Both the position numbers and the translations under genes were made by a program. Below are positions 27,443 to 35,066 of a stretch of 64,000 nucleotides of DNA, one piece after another; position 1 is the first letter of the stretch, and the number at the start of each line of letters is the position of its first letter. A model generated the notes under the pieces. The model was not told the origin of the DNA. It searched no databases and saw only the letters and a program-made list of their open reading frames with translations. Source of the stretch: Pseudomonas sp. IPO3778 (GTDB lineage Bacteria > Pseudomonadota > Gammaproteobacteria > Pseudomonadales > Pseudomonadaceae); assembly GCF_013386825.1 (NCBI RefSeq), contig NZ_JACARC010000010.1, forward strand, positions 1 to 64,000, written 5' to 3'.

Positions 27443-28354
27443 TCATTGTTTCTTCGTACTCAGTGAATTAGTGGCGTACCGTTTATACATGTTCGATATT
27501 GGAATGTTTGTCTTGGCGAGATTGATCCTTACGTTGTCCCACTCAAGCGTAAGCATTATTGGTTTTTTATCGTTTGGTGAATATGCGCCAACAGCGAAAG
27601 AATCACCGTCGTTGATTAAACTGTACTGATTGAGATATTCCTCTATCGTGAGCCTTGCGGAATTTATTCGGGCCTCAGTGATTCTCCTGACGGTTTTTTG
27701 GATTTCACTTATGCAGCCGATGTAGGATCTTGCTCCCTTCTTTAGATCAAATCTTTCTGGTAGCTCGTGAATTATTTCTTTTTTAAACTCGCGATCCGCG
27801 ATCAAGAATCTTTTTTCTGCAAATAAGTCGATGTTGAACTCAAGCTCTTTTGCATTGCCGTTGTCGTCTTGTGTCCAGTGGGATGGCAGGCTGACGGTGT
27901 GTAGTACCATTCCGTGATGTGCAATATAGTTGCGAAGAGCTTCCATGATTTTGTAGTCAAGGTTGTCGTCATACTTTTTGCTACGAAACTTTTTCAGTTC
28001 AGCTTTTGCTTCTGAGCAATCGCTTGCACAGAACGCTGCAGTAGAAACAATCTGCTCTGTGTAGATTTTTCCAGAAAGTATAAAGTTTGCAATTTTTTGA
28101 TTTAGTAATGCTCTTATGTTGTACAGGTTGTCATAGTCGAAATTAAATTTAACCATCAACTCGGCAGTTAGGGATAGTAGTTGCTTTTCTAGGTCGATAT
28201 AGTTGGAGAGTGTTAGGTCGTACTTTTCTTCAATGCTTAAGGCGCCAGTTAATACTTCCCGTGCCTCTGCTATGTTTTGAAATTCTAGCTGGGTAATTTT
28301 CAGTTTAGGATAGCGCCCGAGTGCAGCGACCTTCAGGAAGTATTGATCTGTCAT
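27443..28354 (-). CDS. Unknown protein with HEPN-like R-x4-H motif
   Basis: A 303-residue, mostly helical soluble protein in AT-rich DNA. EALRNYIAHHG contains R141-N-x3-H146, the arrangement of the R-x4-6-H catalytic motif of HEPN RNases and of the RNxxAH signature in many HEPN-like DUF families. Two N-terminal helical blocks (about 40-110) could provide the four-helix bundle. No membrane segment or signal peptide. It lies 61 bp downstream of the DUF5677-like gene on the same strand, so the two are likely one transcript. The motif is seen; nuclease activity and a defence role are inferences. Confidence 0.62.
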   Translation of the reverse strand: MTDQYFLKVAALGRYPKLKITQLEFQNIAEAREVLTGALSIEEKYDLTLSNYIDLEKQLLSLTAELMVKFNFDYDNLYNIRALLNQKIANFILSGKIYTEQIVSTAAFCASDCSEAKAELKKFRSKKYDDNLDYKIMEALRNYIAHHGMVLHTVSLPSHWTQDDNGNAKELEFNIDLFAEKRFLIADREFKKEIIHELPERFDLKKGARSYIGCISEIQKTVRRITEARINSARLTIEEYLNQYSLINDGDSFAVGAYSPNDKKPIMLTLEWDNVRINLAKTNIPISNMYKRYATNSLSTKKQ

Positions 28355-28415
28355 TGTCGTTCCTTGATTTGTGATTTAATTATTGATCTTTAAAAGGGTT
28401 TGGCGTTTCGCTGCT

Positions 28416-29498
28416 TTATTTACGCAAAGCATCACCCTTGGCCTGGAGAGCTGCATCCGCAACTACTAGCTCTCGCTTCAAGATTTCGTGCCACAGTCGC
28501 AGAGCTGAAATTCTCATAGGCGATTCATCATTAGGGAACGCGGTTATAAAGGCTATGGTCGCGCAAACTAATGACAGGCTGGTACATTGTATTGGTTCTA
28601 TCAGTCCTTCGTTAGATGGTCCGACTAATAAGAGGTCTTCCTTTGACATTGAAGTGCCTAGTTTGAATCCGATACTATCAATGCCGGCATGCACGTACTG
28701 ATTGGCAAAGCTAAAGTGGTTTCTGAGAAAACTCATTTCAACAAAATTTTCTATGTCGACGAAATTTGCTGCCGAGTTAGGGTGCATTGGCTTGCCTAAC
28801 GCTTTAAGAGCCCATCCAAATTTATTCTTAAAGCTAGGCTCATATTTTTCAACGATTTGCTCTTGCTCTAACGTCATCAGAGCTAAATGCTCATCTGAAA
28901 AAGCTTCAAACCCAAGCTCGTTGTTATTGTTGAATTTTTTTGCTGCCGAGATTCGAGCTGCATGTTGAAAGTTAAGAAATCTTGATGCCAGGTCTTCATC
29001 ACCTTCGCAAATGAAGATCGCGGTTACGGACGTTTCGTGCAGTGTTCGCCATCTAGCGAATGCGCCATCAGCATACCCACCATGCAAAAGATGAGATATT
29101 TCATTTCCGACTTGTACGCAGCGCGCTTGCAGGCGTGTTGCGATATTAAATTTATTGGTATAGGCATCAGAGTTGTGGGTGACTCCTTCCCTCAACTCCT
29201 CCACGATTTTTGTGCACATATATAGGAGTGTGTCTAGTCTTTTTAATGGTGTGTTCCAAGTTTCAAATAGACGGTCCCTGAACTTGCTGCGTGATTCATA
29301 AATTTCAGATAAGAGTTCGTCTTTTTCTGTGTCGAGTATATTAAATAAGTGCAGAGAGAGGTATTTATTTGCTTCTTCTGGATTGGTATGGATTAGTTCT
29401 ACTATTTTCTCAATGTCGTCAGCGCTAAAATCTGGTGCATTAGTCAAGTGGCAAAGTAGTGATGTGCTGGGATCTATGCTGTTTTTACATGCGTCCAT
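28416..29498 (-). CDS. DUF5677-like protein
   Basis: A 360-residue, largely helical protein in AT-rich DNA. The stretch HLLHGGYADGAFARWRTLHE (about 137-155), followed by a region with ASRFLNFQHAARISAAKKF, resembles the DUF5677 core. That family is scattered across bacteria, often in genomic islands, and has no settled function. A later FANQYVHAG (H270) could be a further conserved polar site. It is the first gene of a probable two-gene unit with the R-x4-H protein. The 148 bases upstream (29499-29646) must contain the promoter. Family assignment from memory. Confidence 0.65.
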   Translation of the reverse strand: MDACKNSIDPSTSLLCHLTNAPDFSADDIEKIVELIHTNPEEANKYLSLHLFNILDTEKDELLSEIYESRSKFRDRLFETWNTPLKRLDTLLYMCTKIVEELREGVTHNSDAYTNKFNIATRLQARCVQVGNEISHLLHGGYADGAFARWRTLHETSVTAIFICEGDEDLASRFLNFQHAARISAAKKFNNNNELGFEAFSDEHLALMTLEQEQIVEKYEPSFKNKFGWALKALGKPMHPNSAANFVDIENFVEMSFLRNHFSFANQYVHAGIDSIGFKLGTSMSKEDLLLVGPSNEGLIEPIQCTSLSLVCATIAFITAFPNDESPMRISALRLWHEILKRELVVADAALQAKGDALRK

Positions 29499-29646
29499 TT
29501 TATGTTCCTTGTTGTAGCTCGGGATTTTATGCTTTTGACATTTTGAGCCTTCCTTTCTCGGCCTTCACTCTATCCTCAACGGTGGTAAGAACGTAGGTGC
29601 CGTATCGACGATAGCACTACTTGCGTTGGAGTAAATATCTACACAG

Positions 29647-29943
29647 CTATGCCTGTCGGCACCACCAGGATTGCGCGTAAGCACACCCATCGATGTACTC
29701 AATCCCACTCAACACAAACCCGGTAACAGCCATTCCTGACAATGTTGCGTCCAGCAATCGCGGTAAAGGATCCGCTTCCAGAGGCATGCCCACCTCAACG
29801 CGGGCCACGTTGGCGCTCCGGCCCAGCTCGACGTTGTTCTCTGAGTTCACCATCACATTACCTTTTATCGCTGGATAGCGACGCCGCTCTTGGGGCGTCA
29901 GTGGAATGCCTCTGCACCTCATAGGGGTAATCAACATATGCAT
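29647..29943 (-). CDS. Conserved hypothetical protein, accessory region
   Basis: A 98-residue soluble protein. The start was placed at MHMLITPMRCRGIPLTPQER because GGTGG lies about ten bases upstream and 13 bases separate it from the preceding gene's stop; the Met two codons later is also possible. Composition returns to GC-rich here. C-terminal GFVLSGIEYIDGCAYAQSWW is distinctive. I do not recognise the family. It forms a probable two-gene unit with the 83-residue gene upstream. Confidence 0.6.
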   Translation of the reverse strand: MHMLITPMRCRGIPLTPQERRRYPAIKGNVMVNSENNVELGRSANVARVEVGMPLEADPLPRLLDATLSGMAVTGFVLSGIEYIDGCAYAQSWWCRQA

Positions 29944-29956
29944 AAGCTGCCGCCAC

Positions 29957-30208
29957 CTATCCGCCGAACTGGCTATCAAAAAGGGCTTCGACTGCGTAGG
30001 CCAGAGCCCCATCGGCTTGCTCAAGAAGATCGCTTAAATCGCTACTGTTGATCATCTGAGTTCTGTGCAGCGTGTAGGCCTGTGTCAGCAAAGCTTTGTG
30101 GTGAACTCCAGGGTGTTCTAACAACGCCGTCTCATCACGTAGAAGCGCGTACCAACGCGCAAGCGCGGCAGATTGGTCACCCGTCTTTCCAGAGAGTTTT
30201 TCGTTCAT
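29957..30208 (-). CDS. Small hypothetical protein, accessory region
   Basis: An 83-residue helical protein starting MNEKLSGKTGDQSAALARWY, with AAAGGCAAGG eight bases upstream of the ATG. No membrane segment or DNA-binding motif recognised. First gene of a two-gene unit with the 98-residue protein. Function unknown; the context is phage-remnant-associated. Confidence 0.6.
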   Translation of the reverse strand: MNEKLSGKTGDQSAALARWYALLRDETALLEHPGVHHKALLTQAYTLHRTQMINSSDLSDLLEQADGALAYAVEALFDSQFGG

Positions 30209-30723
30209 CGCCTTGCCTTTATTTTGCACTGTATGAATAAACAGTATATTTGCAGTGCACCTTCCTGCTGCACCTGGCCGATGAGCTGTCGGTCGGCGCG
30301 TATTAGCACGCAGTGTAGGAAGCAGGGTGGATGAAGAAAAAACCTCCGAAAAAGCACTTATCCCCCTCCCGCCGACGGGGTTTGCGTCCTTTTTTTGTGC
30401 AAACCCGGATGTAGTGCAAACGAACCGGCAGCCCAGGCGGGCCGGGGCGCTCTGCGGGCGACCGGCAGTTTCACAGATTGCAAAGTTTTGAAGAGAAGTG
30501 CAGTGCGGTTGCACAACGGTGCAGCAGACGACCACGAACGGGGCAGGGCTGGAAGCCCCGGTTTCATTGGGTCGAAAATTTTAAAACATTCGAACCAAGC
30601 GGTTTTCAGAATCGCACCCCGTCGAAAGTGCACGTCATTGCAGGTACAGGGCGTGTCTCAGGCTATGCAGGGAGTTGCCCGCCGGCTGGGCCTGGCAGGC
30701 TGATTACATGGGGGAGAGGGGTT
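30209..30723. other. Non-coding region between unknown genes
   Basis: About 515 bases without a supported gene. It holds GTGCAAAC twice about 15 bases apart (near 30398 and 30413). It also holds one copy of a 17-base element GCCCCGGWTTCATTGGG at 30555-30571, followed by TCGAAAATTTT; the same element recurs at 31215-31231. It probably contains the promoter of the 83-residue gene. Confidence 0.4.
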
Positions 30724-31080
30724 TCAAACTTTTGCAGCGGCGCCGCGTACATGAGGAAGGGCACCGAGGCGTTCCAGGCGGGCGAATTCCGCTTCTACCA
30801 ACGGGACCAGCAACTGGTTCAATGCGCCATAAAGTGTGTCGGCCTGATGTTGAGTCAGTCGTTTTACCGTGCCGGTCACGCCGCTTGCGCAGCACACGCA
30901 ATCGGGATCAATCCCAAGCATATCCAGCGCACCATCTATATAGCCTCGCAGGTAGTCAGCGCGGTTGAACAGAATCAAGCTGGCCGGTCCTTCCTGGTAG
31001 TCCCAATGGACCTCCCATAGGTCGCCTTTCTTGATGACTTCAATTTTTGGAATGGGAGCGACGGAGTTGGGCTTTGTCAT
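30724..31080 (-). CDS. Hypothetical protein, accessory region
   Basis: A 118-residue soluble protein starting MTKPNSVAPIPKIEVIKKGD. The first half looks like beta strands (DLWEVHWDYQEGPASLILF); the second half is helical with a CVCCASG cluster of three cysteines near residue 61. GGAGAACACC precedes the start. I do not recognise it. It is flanked on both sides by long non-coding regions that share a duplicated element. Confidence 0.55.
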   Translation of the reverse strand: MTKPNSVAPIPKIEVIKKGDLWEVHWDYQEGPASLILFNRADYLRGYIDGALDMLGIDPDCVCCASGVTGTVKRLTQHQADTLYGALNQLLVPLVEAEFARLERLGALPHVRGAAAKV

Positions 31081-31236
31081 GGTGTTCTCCGGATCAAAGT
31101 CACGAGGCGATAGCAGTCTGGTGTGGCGTGCCTGAACGGCTGCTGAAAACTTTTTCCAGGTACACCCCCTCCTGACACGTAAGTGGCGTCAGCGGGTCGA
31201 AAAACGTCTGAAAAGCCCCGGATTCATTGGGGGGAG

Positions 31237-31445
31237 TCACTTACAGTCATGTCGTCAAAAAGTGTAAGTCAGGAAAGATAATGAAAAAAACCCTTTAAAA
31301 ACAGTAGGTTGTGGGAGTGCTCACTTACAGTCACGAACTGTTCGGCGCCGACACTGATCTGACAGTCTACTTACCGTTTAGAAATGGGTCTAAGCTATTG
31401 AAATATAAGGGATAGAGATAGATTAAAAATCTCACTTACACTTCT
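31237..31445. repeat. Array of TCACTTACA repeats
   Basis: TCACTTACAGTCA occurs at 31237-31249 and 31321-31333, and TCACTTACACTTC at 31433-31445. An inverse copy, AGTGTAAGTCAG, is at 31261-31272. The copies lie in an otherwise empty 516-base gap (31081-31596) that becomes AT-rich. The pattern suits multiple binding sites of one protein (iterons, integrase arm sites or a repressor); which one cannot be decided. Confidence 0.55.
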
Positions 31446-31596
31446 TACGCACTTTTGATGGGTGCACCGGAAAAAAATTCCCGTGTGTCGTAGGGGGGAC
31501 GCTCGACGCATGGACACACTGCGATGGCGCTCAAGTTCCGGGCTATTGGACGCCGTTGCCTGCCTACGTTTGCAGCGTCACGTAGCTTTGCGCGAG

Positions 31597-32160
31597 TCAC
31601 GTGAGTTTTGTGTCCAGGCTTGCATTGAGCTGCTTCAACAGCCCGACCGCCCATTGGCACATTTCTGCCATGTTCATGGCGTCATCAAACGATACGGCCT
31701 TTTCTGGCAGATGGGCTGCCGTGTTTCTGATATCGCGGAGCCTGACAAGTTTTTGATACGTCGCTAGATCTATGAACCGCTCTTGGTGCAGCTCTCTAAG
31801 CTTTGCCATCGGCGGCATACGTGAAGGCACGTTACGTTTATCCGCAACTTGGCTGAGCTCCGCCTCAACTGGTAACCAAGCGCTGAGAACGGCAGCGCGT
31901 GGGTCCACTTCAGCTATAGATCTAAAGCTAGAAAGCAGATCTTTGTCTGCCTGTGAAGGGGCTTCAGCCTCGGCGCCAACCAGCTCTTTCGCCGCTTCGA
32001 TCTTCTCGCCTAGGTCGATTTGCACATCTTTATATTTAAGCGTTCGAATCAGGGGGATCAGCTTGGCTAGCGGTTCGCGCATTAAGCAGGTCAACGTGAT
32101 TACAGCAGCCGGCCAGGCGATGGATCCGATGACTGAGGAGAGAAATTGCAGCCAATCCAT
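31597..32160 (-). CDS. Membrane-anchored protein with RNxxAH (HEPN-like) motif
   Basis: A 187-residue protein with one N-terminal membrane helix (about 8-28, VIGSIAWPAAVITLTCL), a linker, and a C-terminal helical domain. The segment LRDIRNTAAHLPEKAVS contains R145-N-x3-H150, the HEPN-like R-x4-H arrangement and typical of DUF4145-like proteins. It would sit at the inner face of the cytoplasmic membrane. It is the gene nearest tRNA-Thr (about 95 bp away), a common island boundary. Activity unknown; the motif also occurs in inactive HEPN domains. Confidence 0.62.
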   Translation of the reverse strand: MDWLQFLSSVIGSIAWPAAVITLTCLMREPLAKLIPLIRTLKYKDVQIDLGEKIEAAKELVGAEAEAPSQADKDLLSSFRSIAEVDPRAAVLSAWLPVEAELSQVADKRNVPSRMPPMAKLRELHQERFIDLATYQKLVRLRDIRNTAAHLPEKAVSFDDAMNMAEMCQWAVGLLKQLNASLDTKLT

Positions 32161-32216
32161 GGGCTTTGCACCTTAGATTTAGTGCTTGTTACGTCGCTTG
32201 TTACGTACGACGCAAA

Positions 32217-32251
32217 AAACAAAGGCCTGCATCGCTGCAAGCCTTTGTTTT
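32217..32251 (-). terminator. Intrinsic terminator of tRNA-Thr transcript
   Basis: Stem AACAAAGGC / GCCTTTGTT directly beyond the tRNA 3' end on the minus strand, ending in a T run on that strand. Confidence 0.75.
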
Positions 32252-32255
32252 TAAA

Positions 32256-32331
<76 letters not shown>

Positions 32332-32610
32332 GTGTTAGGGCGACGATTATAGCGATTGGCAAGCTTCTGTAAACCCCTGAATTCTGACTATTTTTGCAAC
32401 CGCCCGGGTTTTCTCTCTGCCACCTCGTTTCAACCACCCCAACCCTGCAAATCCCGTGCGCTGGATCACTGGAAAAGGCTGTCGGGTAGTGGCAACATGC
32501 CACCAATTTCCGACCCCCACGCGTACACAACCAAACGAACCATCGGCATCTATCAGGATCAATCCTGAGCGCGTCCGCGCGACGAATGTACTTATAGAAG
32601 GAAGCACCAC

Positions 32611-33021
32611 GTGAAACGGAATCTCTCCCTGGCTCTCATCGTCCTGGCCGCCACCCTCGGTGGCTGCGCCGCCCACAAGCCCACCAACGACCCGGCCCTC
32701 GTCGGCCAATGGAAAGGCCTGCGTGCAGAAAGCGGCAAGTGCCAGTTCTTGTCCTGGAACAACAACCTCAAGCCCGACGGCCGCTTCACCATCACCTTTT
32801 TCCGTGATGCGCAGCAGACCCAGCCGATTCAAACCGAGAACGGCACCTGGTCTGCGGCCAACGGCAAGAATGAGTTGCGAACGGATGGCGTGCGTACGCC
32901 GGATATCTACACCTACAAGGTGGTCGACCCCGACACAGTGCATTACGTGAGTGTGGCGGAGGACCCGGCGGGCGATTGCCAGGAAGATTATGCGTTCACC
33001 GAGCATCGCATTCGCGGTTAA
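32611..33021 (+). CDS. Small lipoprotein
   Basis: A 136-residue protein with a lipoprotein signal peptide: basic MKRN, hydrophobic core and lipobox LGGC (Cys19). Residue +2 is Ala, so outer-membrane sorting is expected. The mature part (about 20-136) is beta-rich with LVGQWKGLRAESGKC and FTITFFRD, resembling lipocalin-like stress lipoproteins. No defined function. It is preceded by the tRNA-Thr promoter region and followed by a REP. Confidence 0.75.
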   Translation: MKRNLSLALIVLAATLGGCAAHKPTNDPALVGQWKGLRAESGKCQFLSWNNNLKPDGRFTITFFRDAQQTQPIQTENGTWSAANGKNELRTDGVRTPDIYTYKVVDPDTVHYVSVAEDPAGDCQEDYAFTEHRIRG

Positions 33022-33046
33022 AGCCATTCAGCTTCAGATGAGATGT

Positions 33047-33140
33047 TGTGGCGAGGGAGCTTGCTCCCGCTGGGCTGCGTAGCTGCCCCAAAAACATGGG
33101 GAGCGCTGCGCACTCCAGCGGGAGCAAGCTCCCTCGCCAC
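33047..33140. repeat. REP-type inverted repeat (second class)
   Basis: Arms GTGGCGAGGGAGCTTGCTCC and complement surround an inner CCCCAAAAACATGGGG-like hairpin. Same class as the element at 15196. It lies between the convergent lipoprotein and DUF2790 genes. Confidence 0.8.
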
Positions 33141-33159
33141 GGGTTTGTTACTCACGCGT

Positions 33160-33396
33160 TTAGCTGCCTTCATTACACGAATCCGCAAACTTCATGTACT
33201 CAAATACCCGCTTCTGGCCATGGGAATCCAGGTAGGTCATCCGCGCATTCACCACGCCGCACGCCGCGCCACCATCGTCAACCGTCGACAGCACTTGCTG
33301 AATATCCAGCTTGGGGCTGGCCTCGGCATGGGCGGAAAAGGCGGCAACGTTGAGCAGGGCAAACAGGCTGCTGGCGATGAAGGTGTTCCGGTTCAT
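33160..33396 (-). CDS. DUF2790-family periplasmic protein
   Basis: A 78-residue protein with a cleavable signal peptide (about 1-24, ending FSAHA). The short mature part LDIQQVLSTVDDGGAACGVV and MTYLDSHGQKRVFEYMKFADSC fits the Pseudomonas DUF2790 family, in which two cysteines probably form a disulfide. Family function unknown. GGACACCTCC-type purine-rich sequence precedes the start. Its promoter would face the wss leader region. Confidence 0.8.
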   Translation of the reverse strand: MNRNTFIASSLFALLNVAAFSAHAEASPKLDIQQVLSTVDDGGAACGVVNARMTYLDSHGQKRVFEYMKFADSCNEGS

Positions 33397-34019
33397 GGAG
33401 GTGTCCTCTGAGGTTCAATAGGGAGTGTGTTTCGTTGGAGCCTATTGAGCACCCGGGAGGTATCCGGCCTGTGTCATGTACCCCGGCGTTTTGCCTCGCC
33501 ATGTGTTGAGCGCGGCATTGCGTACAACTTGATACACAGATACTTCGATTAGAGGCATTAGTTAGCCCTGGTGTCTCACTTAGACCTTATCGGCATAACG
33601 ACTATCGCTTTTCCCTTGAATACGGCGAGTCTTTCCGTATTCTGTTTCGAAATATTAAGCGTCAGATTAATAGCGGAATCGTTTAATCACTTTTTAGAGG
33701 CGTCAAGGGTTAATTACTTAGTTGTAATTTGCCTCGTCAGTCAGGTGCTTTTCTTGTCGGTCTGGACAGGAAAATCGTTAAAAAATAGCTTTAAGCTTCT
33801 GATCTACAAACAAATGGTAAAAAAACACAAAATAAGTCAAAAAAACGACGCCATGCCGCTCGTCGGAAAGAATTAATCCAAAAGCATCAAAATACTGACA
33901 CCATCAGTTTGATATCACAGAATGCCGCCAGCCAACACATAACTAGAAGAAACCAAGGTCAGCCCAACTCGCTGACCTTTTTATCGCCTTTAAAGCGTAA
34001 TAAATGGGGAGGGCCGTGG
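33397..34019 (+). promoter_or_regulatory. AT-rich leader upstream of the wss operon
   Basis: A 623-base region, strikingly AT-rich from about 33540 to 33960, separates DUF2790 from wssA. It should hold the wss promoter and the sites of c-di-GMP-linked regulators (FleQ/AmrZ-type control is known for Pseudomonas exopolysaccharide genes). Loose FleQ-box-like stretches beginning GTCA are near 33661 and 33702, but none is a clean match. GGGGAGGG at 34006-34013 is the wssA ribosome-binding site. No convincing gene is present. Confidence 0.5.
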
Positions 34020-35066
34020 GTGAGTCGCGCAGACGATATTTCGAAACTATTCAATAAACTGGGCGCCAATCCAAATGGCTACCGGGAGTTACAGGCCGTC
34101 CACGATTATCTCGAGGATGACGTTGTCCTCGAGCGTTTCGACGCCGTGCCCACCCCAGTCAAGGCCGCTTCTCCGGTTATCCTGGATGAACCGCCATCGG
34201 CGCCTTTGCTGCGCCTGCTCGAAGAGCTGACCCAGGCCGACCCCGTGCAACCGCCCGAAGTGGTGGAAGGGCCGACCGGTGAGGTGTACTCGGAGCAGTC
34301 ATCGCCCAAGGTGGTTGTGGTGGTCTCGCTCAAGGGCGGTGTTGGTCGCAGCACCTTGACCGCCGCCATCGCCAGCGGCATGCAGCGCCAAGGTCGCCCG
34401 GCGCTGGCGCTGGACCTGGACCCGCAAAACGCCCTGCGTCATCACTTGTGCCTGGGCCTGAACTTGCCCGGCATCGGGGCGACGAGCCTGAACAATGAGT
34501 CCTGGGAAGGCCTGGCGGAGCGCGGCTTTGCCGGTTGCCGGTTGGTGGCGTTCGGCGAGACCAACAACGAGCAGCAGCAAAACCTCAATCGCTGGCTGGG
34601 CGAGGAAGCCCAGTGGCTGCCCAAGCACCTGGCCGGCCTGCACCTGAACGGCCAGGACACGCTGGTAATCGACGTGCCGGCCGGCAACACGGTCTACCTG
34701 CATCAGGCCATGGCCATGGCGGATGTGGTGTTGGTGGCGGTGCAGGCGGATGTCTCCTCGTTCAGTACCCTCGCCCAGATGGACAGTGTGCTGGCGCCGT
34801 ACCTTGAGCGCGAAAAGCCGCCGCAGCGTTACTACGTGATCAACCAACTCGACGGCGCCCACCGCTTCAGCCTGGACATGGCCGAAGTGTTCAAGGCTCG
34901 CCTGGGCGATGCATTGCTCGGCACGGTCCACCGTGACCCGGCGTTCAGCGAAGCCCAGGCCGACGGCCGCGACCCCCTCGACCCTACCGTTAACAGTCTC
35001 GGCTGCCAGGACATTCATGCCCTGTGCCGCACGCTGCTCGAACGAATCGATTCGGACCTTCCATGA
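34020..35066 (+). CDS. wssA: WssA, MinD/BcsQ-like ATPase of cellulose operon
   Basis: A 348-residue ParA/MinD-superfamily protein, first gene of the cellulose operon. In related systems BcsQ helps place the synthase, often at a pole. The deviant Walker A reads SLKGGVGRST with K105 kept but the second lysine replaced by R110; LALDLDPQNALRHH is the A' motif. The start is the GTG at 34020, not upstream ATGs, because a perfect GGGGAGGG lies six bases before it and the resulting VSRADDISKLF matches the N-terminus of its paralogue WssJ. Residues about 12-92 are a variable linker. The stop overlaps wssB (ATGA). Confidence 0.88.
   Translation: MSRADDISKLFNKLGANPNGYRELQAVHDYLEDDVVLERFDAVPTPVKAASPVILDEPPSAPLLRLLEELTQADPVQPPEVVEGPTGEVYSEQSSPKVVVVVSLKGGVGRSTLTAAIASGMQRQGRPALALDLDPQNALRHHLCLGLNLPGIGATSLNNESWEGLAERGFAGCRLVAFGETNNEQQQNLNRWLGEEAQWLPKHLAGLHLNGQDTLVIDVPAGNTVYLHQAMAMADVVLVAVQADVSSFSTLAQMDSVLAPYLEREKPPQRYYVINQLDGAHRFSLDMAEVFKARLGDALLGTVHRDPAFSEAQADGRDPLDPTVNSLGCQDIHALCRTLLERIDSDLP

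Noticed and set aside
33571..33876. An open frame of 101 codons with one hydrophobic stretch in the wss leader
   Set aside because: No ribosome-binding site, very AT-rich throughout, and no recognisable family. More likely a chance frame in regulatory DNA.
33909..34019. Upstream ATG extending wssA by 37 codons
   Set aside because: The extension is AT-rich and unlike WssJ, and the GTG at 34020 has a near-perfect ribosome-binding site.
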